Assembly (NCBI GenBank): GCA_027717645.1
Contig: JALLOG010000024.1
Location: 1 to 33,835 of the forward strand
Reading direction: 5' to 3'
DNA from: Desulfobacterota bacterium AH_259_B03_O07
GTDB taxonomy: Bacteria; Desulfobacterota_D; UBA1144; Nemesobacterales; CSP1-2
DNA: 33,835 bases
Below the pieces are notes generated by a model. The model was given only the letters and a program-made list of their open reading frames with translations. It had not been told where the DNA came from and did no database searches. Of this stretch, positions 1-6,462 are shown piece after piece (the first letter of the stretch is position 1; each line of letters starts with the position of its first letter). Position numbers and translations under genes: made by a program.

Positions 1-854
1 ATTCCAATATACCGCATCTCACCAACAGATATTCCTCCACCTATATCTCTATAGTCAAGTCCAATCAGTTCCATCTGAATCCAGGGGTAAAGTTTCACAA
101 CTATTGTGTATCTTATCCCCTTCAGCTCAAGATAATCCATAAAATCAGAATCATAAAATCCACTGTCTGCACGAAGGTAAATCTCTCCAATTCTGTCTGG
201 AATCAACTTCAAACACTCGGAAATAAACCTTTTTGCACCACGAGAAGTATGAGCTTTCCCTGTTCGGAAGATCCCATGAAGAAAATCCCTTGTCTCCCCA
301 ATAAAGCAAAACAGAGGATGAAAACTTGAACGACCAGGTTTCTTTGGATTATATCCCACTGATGCCCTCTGTTGTTGTCCATAAGCTGTCTTCACATGGG
401 AATCTAAATCCAGTGTAATCTTATGCCATCCCTCAAAGTTTCTCCTTGCGCTCATTAGAATCTTTTGGTTTACATGGGCAATACCTTTAGCAGTATCAAC
501 TCTGAAGCCTTTTAAAAATCTGCTGATTGTGCTCTGCGTAGGATAATCATCTAGCCCAGCTATCTTTTGGAATACCTTATCAAGCCTAAGCATCAATGTG
601 TCGCTCTGTCTCTTCAGGTCAAGGATTACAGCGTAAAGTAGACATGTAAGCATCCCTCCTACTTGAAACTTTCTTTCTCTCTTTTCAATCTGTACAGCAT
701 TTTCAAGCTCTTCTTTAACCTTTAGATGTCCTAGGAATCTCCTTAATAGTTGGATACCACCGAATTTGGTTAGGTTTTTCCCTGTAAACTCAACTCGAAT
801 ATCTCTTTCAGATGTAACTTTCTGTGTTGAGGAATACCCATATGTATCTTTCAC
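1..854 (-). mobile_element. IS1380-family transposase, 3' part beyond left edge
   Basis: This reading frame is open from a GTG at 854 to the left edge (about 284 codons) and is missing from the ORF track because it has no stop inside the window. I translated it by hand. It shows the IS1380-type DDE transposase pattern: an acidic LDLDSHVKTAYGQQ segment, then GYNPKKPGRSSFHPL, a GETRDFLHGIFRTG stretch and LRADSGFYD. The start is supported by a strong Shine-Dalgarno AGGAGGT at 865-871, ten bases before the GTG. The protein is the cut-and-paste enzyme of an insertion sequence. The C-terminal third and the far IS end lie outside the window, so intactness cannot be judged. A 9-bp inverted repeat lies just upstream. 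Family assignment is from remembered motifs. Confidence 0.85.
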
Positions 855-880
855 TTTTTAGGTGACCTCCTAGTGGTGTT

Positions 881-918
881 AATTTATAGTGCTTTATACA
901 CTTAAGTATCTATAAATT
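881..918. repeat. 9-bp inverted repeat upstream of the transposase
   Basis: AATTTATAG at 881-889 and CTATAAATT at 910-918 form a perfect inverted repeat with a 20-base loop, just upstream of the transposase start. It may be part of the IS end or of its promoter region. A second weak pair (ACACTTAAG near 897, CTTAAGTGT near 1009) lies further upstream. The rest of 919-1137 shows no gene that I can support. Confidence 0.45.
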
Positions 919-1137
919 CAAGGAAAAGGGGAATATATCACAATCATTGCATTCATCTTAACGCATAATTTGGGATTATATCAATCAATAAATTGATAAT
1001 GTTTCTCTTAAGTGTGTTTACGAGTAACAAATTAACCCATTTCATGCATAAACCTATTATTTTCTCAACATCTCCAAAAATTATAGCATTTGACTATAGA
1101 TCTACCACGAGTTGGGATGAGTTGGCTTCAGAAAGGC

Positions 1138-1171
1138 AATAAAAACCCCCAAGGTATCAGAACCTTTGGGG
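1138..1171 (-). terminator. Rho-independent terminator, minus strand
   Basis: Read on the minus strand there is a G+C-rich hairpin CCCCAAAGGT...ACCTTGGGG followed by GTTTTTATT, the classic stem plus T-run. It lies about 245 bases downstream of the cold-shock gene on the same strand, so it may end that transcript. Confidence 0.6.
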
Positions 1172-1183
1172 CTTTGCCAATAT

Positions 1184-1226
1184 GGAAGGTGGAACATTAT
1201 TTGACCTATCCCATGACACCCTATAC
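1184..1226. repeat. Dispersed repeat, copy A
   Basis: The stretch GGTGGAACATTATTTGAC followed about 10 bases later by ACACCCT closely matches 3260-3294 (GGTGGAATAATATTTGAC followed by ACACCCT). Two copies about 2 kb apart, each beside decayed coding sequence, suggest the end of an inactive mobile element. It lies directly before the transposase remnant at 1231-1290. Confidence 0.5.
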
Positions 1227-1230
1227 TAAT

Positions 1231-1290
1231 AAGTATGGCACTGTTTTCATTTTAGATGAGACAAGGGATTTTCTGTATGGGATTTTCCGA
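1231..1290 (+). pseudogene. Transposase remnant related to the IS at the left edge
   Basis: GAGACAAGGGATTTTCT is identical to a 17-base stretch of the left-edge transposase gene (in its coding orientation). It is followed by TATGGGATTTTCCGAA against CATGGGATCTTCCGAA. In protein terms ETRDFLYGIFRK matches ETRDFLHGIFRT. Nothing else of the transposase is recognisable, so the 75-residue ORF at 1090-1317 is a chance frame over a fragment. The fragment is on the opposite strand to the left-edge copy, so it records an older insertion. Confidence 0.75.
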
Positions 1291-1299
1291 AAAAGGTAT

Positions 1300-1407
1300 C
1301 TAACCAATATCTGGTAGGTAAATATTTGATTGATCTATTGTCTTTGCAAACGGTTCAAAATCAAATTCGTCTTTAAGCTTCCATGCAAAACAACTTCTTA
1401 TGGCTAC
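1300..1407 (-). pseudogene. Possible decayed coding fragment, unrecognised
   Basis: The minus strand carries a short open stretch with protein-like composition (KLKDEFDFEPFAKTIDQSN) that ends in a TAG but has no start codon with a ribosome site. It is too short to be a gene here and I do not recognise the family. It lies between the cold-shock gene and the transposase remnant, which fits IS-related debris. Confidence 0.3.
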
Positions 1408-1417
1408 AACAAACAAG

Positions 1418-1633
1418 TTATTCTTTTAATTTTACGTTTACAGCCCTGGGTCCTTTAGCTCGAGACCCTTTTGGGTTTTTCTCAACATCGAACTCTACAT
1501 TCTGACCCTCAAATAAAGAATCAAACTCTGTACCTTCTACACCCGTCATGTGAAAAAATATCTCTCTGCCATCCTCAGCCTTAATGAAACCAAACCCTCT
1601 ATTCTTAAACACCCTTTTTATCGTACCGTTCAT
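1418..1633 (-). CDS. Cold-shock domain protein (CspA family)
   Basis: This 71-residue protein is one cold-shock OB-fold domain. The RNP1 motif GFGFIK is at about residues 13-18 and an RNP2-like IFFHMT at about 25-30; length and layout are those of CspA-type proteins. These bind single-stranded RNA and DNA in the cytoplasm and act as RNA chaperones. The ATG has an AGGAG eight bases upstream. A sigma-70-like promoter can be placed about 70 to 100 bases upstream, leaving a leader of about 64 nt that holds a perfect 18-bp palindrome. The C-terminal region is slightly basic (GSRAKGPRAVNV), as in many family members. The gene is not in an obvious operon. Confidence 0.93.
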   Translation of the reverse strand: MNGTIKRVFKNRGFGFIKAEDGREIFFHMTGVEGTEFDSLFEGQNVEFDVEKNPKGSRAKGPRAVNVKLKE

Positions 1634-1665
1634 GGCCTTTACTCCTAACCTCTCAAATTTACTTT

Positions 1666-1683
1666 TTTAAAGATATCTTTAAA
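1666..1683. promoter_or_regulatory. Perfect 18-bp palindrome in the csp leader
   Basis: TTTAAAGATATCTTTAAA is a perfect palindrome 33 bases upstream of the csp start codon, inside the predicted 5' untranslated region. It could be a protein-binding operator or an RNA hairpin that affects cold-shock translation. The sequence alone does not decide between these. Confidence 0.5.
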
Positions 1684-1703
1684 GATTAACCAGTTCCAAG
1701 GAA

Positions 1704-1732
1704 ATTTAATAGTAGGGACTTAAAAATGTCAA
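1704..1732 (-). promoter_or_regulatory. Predicted sigma-70-type promoter for csp
   Basis: On the minus strand a consensus -35 TTGACA (1727-1732) is separated by 17 bases from TTAAAT (1704-1709). The predicted start is near 1697, giving a leader of about 64 nt before the cold-shock ATG. The remaining sequence between here and 1952 shows nothing I can support. Confidence 0.55.
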
Positions 1733-1952
1733 TATGAGAATTCCAGGAAAGTTCTTTTGTTAACGATATTAAGAGGTCTATATCCATTGTCAATTTTAAA
1801 TTACTTTAAATGGAATTCATCGTTTGTCAAAGAGACATAAAAAAGTTGAAATGATACAAATAAACAACCCTGTAGCAAGCTAGGGAATTATCAGGTTAAT
1901 TCGAAATGGTAGAAGTTTGAGATTAAATCAAAGGAATTATAAAGTCTATCAA

Positions 1953-2174
1953 TTATTTCTCAAATTTATTGCAGGATTCGTCCACCTTTCCAGTAACTTT
2001 ATCTACACAGATAAGGCAGCTATAAAAACTGCCATCAGGTAATATGGTATCTTCCTGGGGATAGCAAAAGTATCTTTGCTCTGAATCAGAAAAAGAGTTT
2101 CTCCCCAAATAGGCTATAAATAGAACTGCCAGTATAAAACCGATAAAGACAAAAACCAGTACGTTACGTCGCAT
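1953..2174 (-). CDS. Small membrane-anchored hypothetical protein
   Basis: A 73-residue ORF with an N-terminal hydrophobic segment at about residues 5-24, preceded by arginines, fitting a single-pass inner-membrane anchor. A short domain with four cysteines follows (FCYP, SCLIC, ESC) and would lie in the periplasm. No clear Shine-Dalgarno precedes the ATG, which lowers confidence. I do not recognise the family. The pairing of cysteines in a short exported domain resembles the Cys-rich protein at 2822, but the two do not align. Confidence 0.5.
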   Translation of the reverse strand: MRRNVLVFVFIGFILAVLFIAYLGRNSFSDSEQRYFCYPQEDTILPDGSFYSCLICVDKVTGKVDESCNKFEK

Positions 2175-2328
2175 AGGCTAGAAATATTCCACAAAAAATT
2201 GTTTTTTGTCAACATTAATGCATTAATTAAGTGATTTATACGAAGAGAAGGTTGTTAACTATATAATTCGTGTATAAAATTACTAGTGTAAATTCTGATA
2301 ACATCATGAAGGAAATTAGGAGAAGAAG

Positions 2329-2670
2329 ATGTGGATAAAGAGTCTAATCACAATTTTTACTATGGCTATACCTTCAATATTTGTGGTCGCTTGCGCTACA
2401 GTCACCAGTAATACATCTTCAAAAGTTACTGTTCCCGAGATAATTGAAATGACAAAAGCCGGGGTCAGTGACCAGGAAATAATTAACAAAATTCAGCAGT
2501 CCCAAACAGTTTATAAGCTGGACGGAAACCAATATGCGAATCTAAGACAAGTAGGAGTTTCTAACGACGTCATAAATTATATGCAAGAAACTTATACAAA
2601 TGAGGAACTTAAGAAAATGAACCGCGATGCAGACTGGGAAAGCTGGAACCTTGATGATGCAGGTTATTAG
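2329..2670 (+). CDS. Putative lipoprotein of unknown function
   Basis: This 113-residue protein begins with a hydrophobic signal peptide ending in a lipobox-like VVAC (Cys at about 22), so a lipidated, envelope-anchored protein is likely. The mature part has a short helical domain: VPEIIEMTKAGVSDQEIINKI, a linker, then a second similar unit (YANLRQVGVSNDVINYMQET). Both carry the pattern L/M-x(4)-GVS-[DN]-[QD], so the domain may be an internal duplication. A GGAG-like ribosome site precedes the ATG. The function is unknown. Confidence 0.8.
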   Translation: MWIKSLITIFTMAIPSIFVVACATVTSNTSSKVTVPEIIEMTKAGVSDQEIINKIQQSQTVYKLDGNQYANLRQVGVSNDVINYMQETYTNEELKKMNRDADWESWNLDDAGY

Positions 2671-2821
2671 ATAGGTGGAATGGATTTCGATAATTAATTT
2701 TAATTCAACTGTTTAATAAGGAGTTTTTTGTACAATCGTATTGTATTTTGTATGGATGACTGTTTATTTAGATTTCATCAATTGAATGAATTAAATTAAA
2801 AAGCAGTAAGGAGGATATGAG

Positions 2822-3046
2822 ATGAAGAAAATTCTAATAAGCGCAGTCTTTGTTCTTTTCGTTATTGGCGGAGGTTTATATTTATATCCAGAACCGGCGA
2901 AATGCGGTGATTGCAATCAGGGGAAAAAATGTACCACGTCATATGATTGTGGTGAAATCGGTATATGTATATGTCAGTTTAATTGGCTTGAGGAGCAGGA
3001 AGAGGACGGTGCCATCCCCGACGAAGGCACTTGTTATTTTGATTAA
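2822..3046 (+). CDS. Small exported cysteine-rich protein
   Basis: A 74-residue protein with a strong Shine-Dalgarno (AAGGAGGATATGAG before ATG), which makes it a credible gene despite its size. It has an N-terminal hydrophobic segment (residues 4-24), either signal peptide or anchor. A compact acidic domain with eight cysteines follows (CGDC, KKC, YDC, ICIC, TC), suggesting disulphide bonds or a metal site outside the cytoplasm. I do not recognise the family. The overlapping ORF at 2850-3077 is a shadow. Confidence 0.7.
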   Translation: MKKILISAVFVLFVIGGGLYLYPEPAKCGDCNQGKKCTTSYDCGEIGICICQFNWLEEQEEDGAIPDEGTCYFD

Positions 3047-3257
3047 AAATTCACTCGCCTTATCTAGCATTCCTTAAAATGAAAATTATTTGTTTACAAG
3101 AAGAACAGACCCCGAACTTCTATATTTCCAGCATTCATTAAACTTGAACCCGATCTGAAGACAGTTCCACCCCTCAGATATGTTTTTTTGCTGTGTGGAG
3201 TAAGAGTGACAGGCAAAATACATGCCTCTTGACCTATCTGAATAACCTAATTGGAAG

Positions 3258-3296
3258 GTGTGGTGGAATAATATTTGACTCTGTCTAACACCCTTT
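3258..3296. repeat. Dispersed repeat, copy B
   Basis: This copy matches the one at 1184-1226 (GGTGGAA, ATTTGAC and ACACCCT blocks in the same order and similar spacing). It abuts the premature stop of the ORF at 3296-3487, as if an element end had interrupted that gene. The flanking DNA at 3047-3257 carries no gene I can support. Confidence 0.5.
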
Positions 3297-3487
3297 TAAG
3301 TAATATCACCTGTGTTCTCAATTGTAATATGGTGAATAATGGCCGCACAACGAACTGAATAAAAAGACCAATCAGAAATATTTATATACCACTCCGGATG
3401 TAAGAGCATCGGGTTTGATGGTTCTTGTGGTTCCGCTTTCCCCGGGATAAATATAAGTATGACGATTACCAGTGCTTTTACAATCAA
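3296..3487 (-). pseudogene. Truncated secreted-protein fragment
   Basis: The 63-residue ORF has a hydrophobic N-terminus resembling a signal peptide, then a protein-like segment (HPEWYINISDWSFYSV, HHITIENTGDIT). It begins with TTG and has no convincing ribosome site. The frame is closed by TGA just upstream, and it ends abruptly in a beta-strand-like stretch exactly where the dispersed repeat begins. I read it as the N-terminal remnant of a longer exported protein of unknown family. A real very short gene cannot be excluded. Confidence 0.4.
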
Positions 3488-3558
3488 TCAAATCTTTTAT
3501 TCTCAATCCTAAAATAAATCTTCGAATCCTTGGAGAAATCTATAAAGTTTTCTTTAAT

Positions 3559-3597
3559 AAGTGAGAGCCACTTAATAATTTTCGTGGCTCTTCACTC
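3559..3597 (-). terminator. Hairpin terminator after the small secreted gene
   Basis: AAGTGAGAGCCAC (3559-3571) and GTGGCTCTTCACT (3584-3596) form a stable hairpin with one mismatch. It lies 13 to 50 bases downstream of the stop of the gene at 3610-3888 on the minus strand. The T-run after the stem is poor, so it may be only a stabilising 3' hairpin. Confidence 0.5.
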
Positions 3598-3609
3598 TAA
3601 TTAATAAAT

Positions 3610-3888
3610 TTACAAACTCGGATTAATTGGTACTCTAACACCGAAAACGACATAGCTATCCCTATCCTGTGGCTGATGCCTTGTTTCTACAGTAGTCGTA
3701 AATTTAGAATCCTTTGGACTTAAATAGAAACTTATAAAGTCATTTTCTACTTTCCCACCCTTGATCTCGTCCTGAACAGCATGTTGCTCTATCGGAATTT
3801 TAACACCGAAAACGTAGCCTTGAGCAAAGGAAATTGTTGAGAAACCAAGTGACAGAACCAATGTTCCTAGTAGTATAAGCCTTTTCAT
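3610..3888 (-). CDS. Small secreted protein under the TetR-site promoter
   Basis: This 92-residue protein has a clear Sec signal peptide with a likely cleavage after SFA (about residue 22). The mature protein of about 70 residues contains the same short unit twice: YVFGVKIPI near its start and YVVFGVRVPI at its end. The two copies probably form matching beta strands. A near-perfect ribosome site (AAGGAGGTGAAATAG then ATG) suggests high expression. A palindrome at 3919-3936, also found at the promoters of the adjacent sigma factor and TetR genes, lies just upstream, so it is probably in the same regulon. I do not recognise the family. Confidence 0.82.
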   Translation of the reverse strand: MKRLILLGTLVLSLGFSTISFAQGYVFGVKIPIEQHAVQDEIKGGKVENDFISFYLSPKDSKFTTTVETRHQPQDRDSYVVFGVRVPINPSL

Positions 3889-3918
3889 CTATTTCACCTC
3901 CTTGTTTCAGATTTCGAG

Positions 3919-3936
3919 CTATCTATTAGTAGATAG
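3919..3936. promoter_or_regulatory. TetR-regulon operator, copy 1
   Basis: CTATCTATTAGTAGATAG is a dyad with arms CTATCTA and TAGATAG and a 4-base centre, about 31 bases upstream of the secreted-protein start. The same arms and spacing occur at 4767-4784 and 5409-5426. An 18-bp dyad is the usual size of a TetR-family operator. Confidence 0.8.
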
Positions 3937-4067
3937 ATAAACCACCTAAAAAATTTTTTACTTAATTTTTCTACATCTTTTTCTTCATTTATTCTTAAAG
4001 CATACTATTACTCTACTTATCATACTAGGTATTTAAAATATTTAGATACTGACAATCAAAATAGGAT

Positions 4068-4748
4068 TCAAGTCCTCTTTCTCCATTCAAAGAAATAATC
4101 CGAGAGTTTATCCCTAAGATAAAGCCTCGCGCGATGTATTCTTGACTTAACCGCAGGAATACTCAGCTCCAAAATATTACCAACCTCTTCGTTTGATAAT
4201 CCCTCGACATCACGGAGTAAAAATACGATCTTATACTTTTCTGGAAGTTCGCCAATTGCCATCTCTATTTTTTCCATACCCTCTTTCCCAATCAGGTTGT
4301 AATCGGGGATGGAACTCCAATCTTTAATTGCAACGCCAATAAGATTTCCGTTTTCATCATATGGTTGATAATCCTCAAGGCTTAAATGCGTATCATATTT
4401 CTTTTGGTCCCTTAGATACATTAAACTTGTGTTTGTAGCTACTCTATATAGCCAAGTTGAGAATTTTGCCTCCTTGCGAAAGGAATACAATTTTTTCACG
4501 AGTGTGAGAAATACTTCTTGAAGGACCTCATCTGCATAGCGCGTATTATGTGTAATTCTCAACGCAAGCCTGTGAATCTTCTCACCATAGCGATTTACTA
4601 TTTCATTAAATGCACTTTCATCTTTGTCTTCTACAAATAATGCGACAAGCTCTTCATCGGACGACTGATCGTGATCTTGGAATGGAATACCAACTGGAAA
4701 TTGCATTCCCTCAAGATTTCTATCAGCGTCACTTAATTCAATATACAT
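4068..4748 (-). CDS. ECF-type RNA polymerase sigma factor
   Basis: The protein is a sigma-70-family factor of the extracytoplasmic-function type. Region 2 lies at about residues 40-110 (AFNEIVNRYGEKIHRLALRI, ADEVLQEVFLTLVKKL, FSTWLYRVATN). Region 4 is at about 165-215 (LPEKYKIVFLLRDVEGLSNE, then an HTH with AVKSRIHRARL). I place the start at the ATG at 4748, not the TTG at 4766 used by the ORF track, because GGGGAGGAATTATC before the ATG is a good ribosome site. The start at 4748 also leaves the 4767-4784 palindrome outside the coding region. This gives 226 residues. No anti-sigma gene is adjacent. Control seems to be transcriptional through the neighbouring TetR regulator. Confidence 0.93.
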   Translation of the reverse strand: MYIELSDADRNLEGMQFPVGIPFQDHDQSSDEELVALFVEDKDESAFNEIVNRYGEKIHRLALRITHNTRYADEVLQEVFLTLVKKLYSFRKEAKFSTWLYRVATNTSLMYLRDQKKYDTHLSLEDYQPYDENGNLIGVAIKDWSSIPDYNLIGKEGMEKIEMAIGELPEKYKIVFLLRDVEGLSNEEVGNILELSIPAVKSRIHRARLYLRDKLSDYFFEWRKRT

Positions 4749-4766
4749 GATAATTCCTCCCCTCAA

Positions 4767-4784
4767 CTATCTATTTGTAGATAG
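4767..4784. promoter_or_regulatory. TetR-regulon operator, copy 2 (sigma factor promoter)
   Basis: CTATCTATTTGTAGATAG, extended by one base pair on each side, repeats the arms seen at 3919 and 5409. It ends 18 bases before the sigma-factor ATG and next to a TTGACT that could be a -35 element, so binding there should block transcription. Confidence 0.8.
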
Positions 4785-4807
4785 TCAATGAATAAAAAAA
4801 TATATGA

Positions 4808-5398
4808 TTAATTCTTCTCTTGTAACATTCTCATTATCCAATCCGATGTATAAGACAAGCGATGTTCATTTTCGAATATACGGGCAGAAATTGTAGAACC
4901 TTCCAATGCAGAAAATATCATTCTCGCCATCCTATCCGGTGAGCCTTTGAACCCAAATACCCGTGAATCCCGACCCTCCCCCAGAACCTTAGCTATCCAA
5001 GCCTCGTTATCCGCAAACAACCATTTAATCTCATATTGAACGGTCTCAGGCAGATTATCAAAATCGGATGCAAGCATAGAACATAGACATACCCTCCTAC
5101 ACTCCTTAAAACCATCCAAAAATAACTGGAAGTAAAGTTCCAGCTTCTTTTTAGGATCCTCTGCTTGGGCTTCAATTTGAGACAAAAGCTGTTTGAAACT
5201 GTCTCTAAATCTGTTTACCAAGGCCTTGGCCAGATCCCCTTTTGTTGGGAAATAATAGTGTATGCTAGACGTTTTGATACCCACCTGTTTAGAAAGATCC
5301 CTGTAACTAAACGCATTATACCCGCGCTCTTGAAACAACTTCTGAGCGAGGTCGAGAATTTCTTGTGCTACTTCACTTTCCTTGAACTTTTCTTCCAT
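4808..5398 (-). CDS. TetR/AcrR-family transcriptional regulator
   Basis: The N-terminal HTH is typical of TetR (ILDLAQKLFQERGYNAFSYR, then LSKQVGIKTSSIHYYFPTKG). The C-terminal ligand domain contains a Cys cluster CRRVCLCSMLASDFDNLP, which matches the G/CxLxxxLAxE region of the AcuR/NemR/YxaF-like branch. The start is taken at the ATG at 5398 (196 residues), not the TTG at 5434, because the upstream start would put the promoter and its operator inside the gene. No Shine-Dalgarno precedes this ATG. The -10 box ends seven bases before it, so the message is probably leaderless. It most likely represses itself, the adjacent sigma factor and the secreted protein. The clustered cysteines make an electrophile or redox signal possible. 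Confidence 0.92.
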   Translation of the reverse strand: MEEKFKESEVAQEILDLAQKLFQERGYNAFSYRDLSKQVGIKTSSIHYYFPTKGDLAKALVNRFRDSFKQLLSQIEAQAEDPKKKLELYFQLFLDGFKECRRVCLCSMLASDFDNLPETVQYEIKWLFADNEAWIAKVLGEGRDSRVFGFKGSPDRMARMIFSALEGSTISARIFENEHRLSYTSDWIMRMLQEKN

Positions 5399-5405
5399 GT
5401 AGTAT

Positions 5406-5434
5406 AATTTATCTACTAGTAGATAGATTGTCAA
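5406..5434 (-). promoter_or_regulatory. tetR promoter with operator copy 3 in its spacer
   Basis: On the minus strand TTGACA (5429-5434) and TAAATT (5406-5411) are 17 bases apart, a near-ideal sigma-70 spacing. The spacer holds the dyad TATCTACTAGTAGATA (5410-5425), a perfect 16-bp palindrome sharing its arms with copies 1 and 2. A repressor bound there would sit between the -35 and -10 boxes, as expected for autorepression. Confidence 0.82.
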
Positions 5435-5481
5435 GAGGTTTTTTCGAAAAATTTAAAAAATTAGCGACTCCCCCAATACCT

Positions 5482-5648
5482 TGTCATTCCCACCGGTCTT
5501 AAGTGGGAATCCACGAGAAACAAATTTACAACCACACGAAGGAAAAGCCAGTGATTGCGTCATTTCAAACGCAGTGAGAAATCTTTTTGTTATGCAATAT
5601 GTCTCAAGCCATAATATTTGAGATTCCTCACGTTCATTCGGAATGACA
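5482..5648. repeat. Dispersed non-coding repeat with 9-bp inverted ends
   Basis: The element begins with TGTCATTCC and ends with GGAATGACA, a perfect 9-bp terminal inverted repeat. Inside are further hairpins (TTCCCAC...GTGGGAA at 5487-5509) and paired GAGAAATCT / GAGATTCCTCAC stretches. Units of the form GTCATT...AATGAC with this interior are, as I remember, common intergenic repeats in many uncultured Gram-negative genomes and behave like MITEs. It fills the gap between tetR and the membrane-protein gene. The rest of 5649-5744 holds a second GAATGACA and no gene. Confidence 0.65.
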
Positions 5649-5744
5649 GAAAAAACCGCGACTAGAAATCGTCCCTACAAATCTTAGTGGATACCCGATT
5701 AAAACATTCGAGTATGACTTAGAGAATGACAACCTACCATAGGT

Positions 5745-6437
5745 TTAGAACCTTTTAAGCAGATAAATAATAATAGCAAATATTGACCCGCCAATATAAC
5801 CATCTAAAAATCCCCACAAACCCCAACCCAAAAAACCGAGATATGATTTTGGAAAGTATAAATAAGAATTCATAAGAGATGTTCCAGAAATTCCTAGATT
5901 AAATAACGTATCATTAATTAATAAGAAAATAGATATGGGTCTGAAATTATAACCATAGCCTATAGATCCCCAGTTGTATAGATATGTAACCAGAGCCAAT
6001 AATAGCGAAGAAAGACCAAAGACAGATCCTGTAGCAACTCCAAAACATAGAATACTGAACCCTTCTACAGTTTTCCTCAGATTCCGAAAAATATTATACA
6101 TGCATCCGATAAGAAGACCATCTATAAAACCGTCCACAAAACCGAGTAATCCGGATATAACAACATTTCGGACGCTGAAGGAAAAGCCTATTCCCGCAAT
6201 CCTGATAAGTGCTTCAAAATGGGCCTGCAAATCCAAAACCCATGCGAGAAGAAGAAAAAGAGATGAGACAATCCTAAAATCCAATTCTACTAGCGCCAGA
6301 TCCCTACCGGAAAAGTACGCAAAGACAGCTAATGATAGAGACAAAAGACACCAGATAATAGCGAATAGAATCCCAAGCTTAAGCGTATTAACTCTTTTCG
6401 TTTCATATTCATACAATGTAGTTAAGTCAAATCTCAT
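5745..6437 (-). CDS. Integral membrane protein with duplicated GFxDGxIxG motif
   Basis: This 230-residue protein has about six hydrophobic segments and is surely an inner-membrane protein. It carries an internal repeat: GFVDGFIDGLLIGCMYNI in the middle and GFLDGYIGGSIFAIIIYL at the C-terminus. The motif occurs in small uncharacterised membrane proteins as I remember them, so this looks like a duplicated version of a one-domain family. The start ATG lies 26 bases from a divergent truncated hydrolase ORF. No enzyme motif is visible. The opposite-strand 159-residue ORF at 5974-6453 is its shadow. Confidence 0.8.
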   Translation of the reverse strand: MRFDLTTLYEYETKRVNTLKLGILFAIIWCLLSLSLAVFAYFSGRDLALVELDFRIVSSLFLLLAWVLDLQAHFEALIRIAGIGFSFSVRNVVISGLLGFVDGFIDGLLIGCMYNIFRNLRKTVEGFSILCFGVATGSVFGLSSLLLALVTYLYNWGSIGYGYNFRPISIFLLINDTLFNLGISGTSLMNSYLYFPKSYLGFLGWGLWGFLDGYIGGSIFAIIIYLLKRF

Positions 6438-6462
6438 GTATATCCAATTCTAACCTGTTTCA

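Noticed and set aside
1090-1317. 75-residue plus-strand ORF taken as a gene
   Set aside because: Contains a terminator stem, a repeat and a transposase fragment in series; composite chance frame.
2850-3077. 75-residue plus-strand ORF
   Set aside because: Alternative frame of the Cys-rich gene at 2822, which has the strong ribosome site.
3100-3235. Minus-strand coding-like stretch (EGWNCLQIGFKFNECWKYR)
   Set aside because: No start or stop context and too short to support; may be another decayed gene but evidence is thin.
5974-6453. 159-residue plus-strand ORF
   Set aside because: It lies fully inside the membrane-protein gene on the other strand and has the Lys/Pro/Arg-rich composition of an antisense shadow; no ribosome site.
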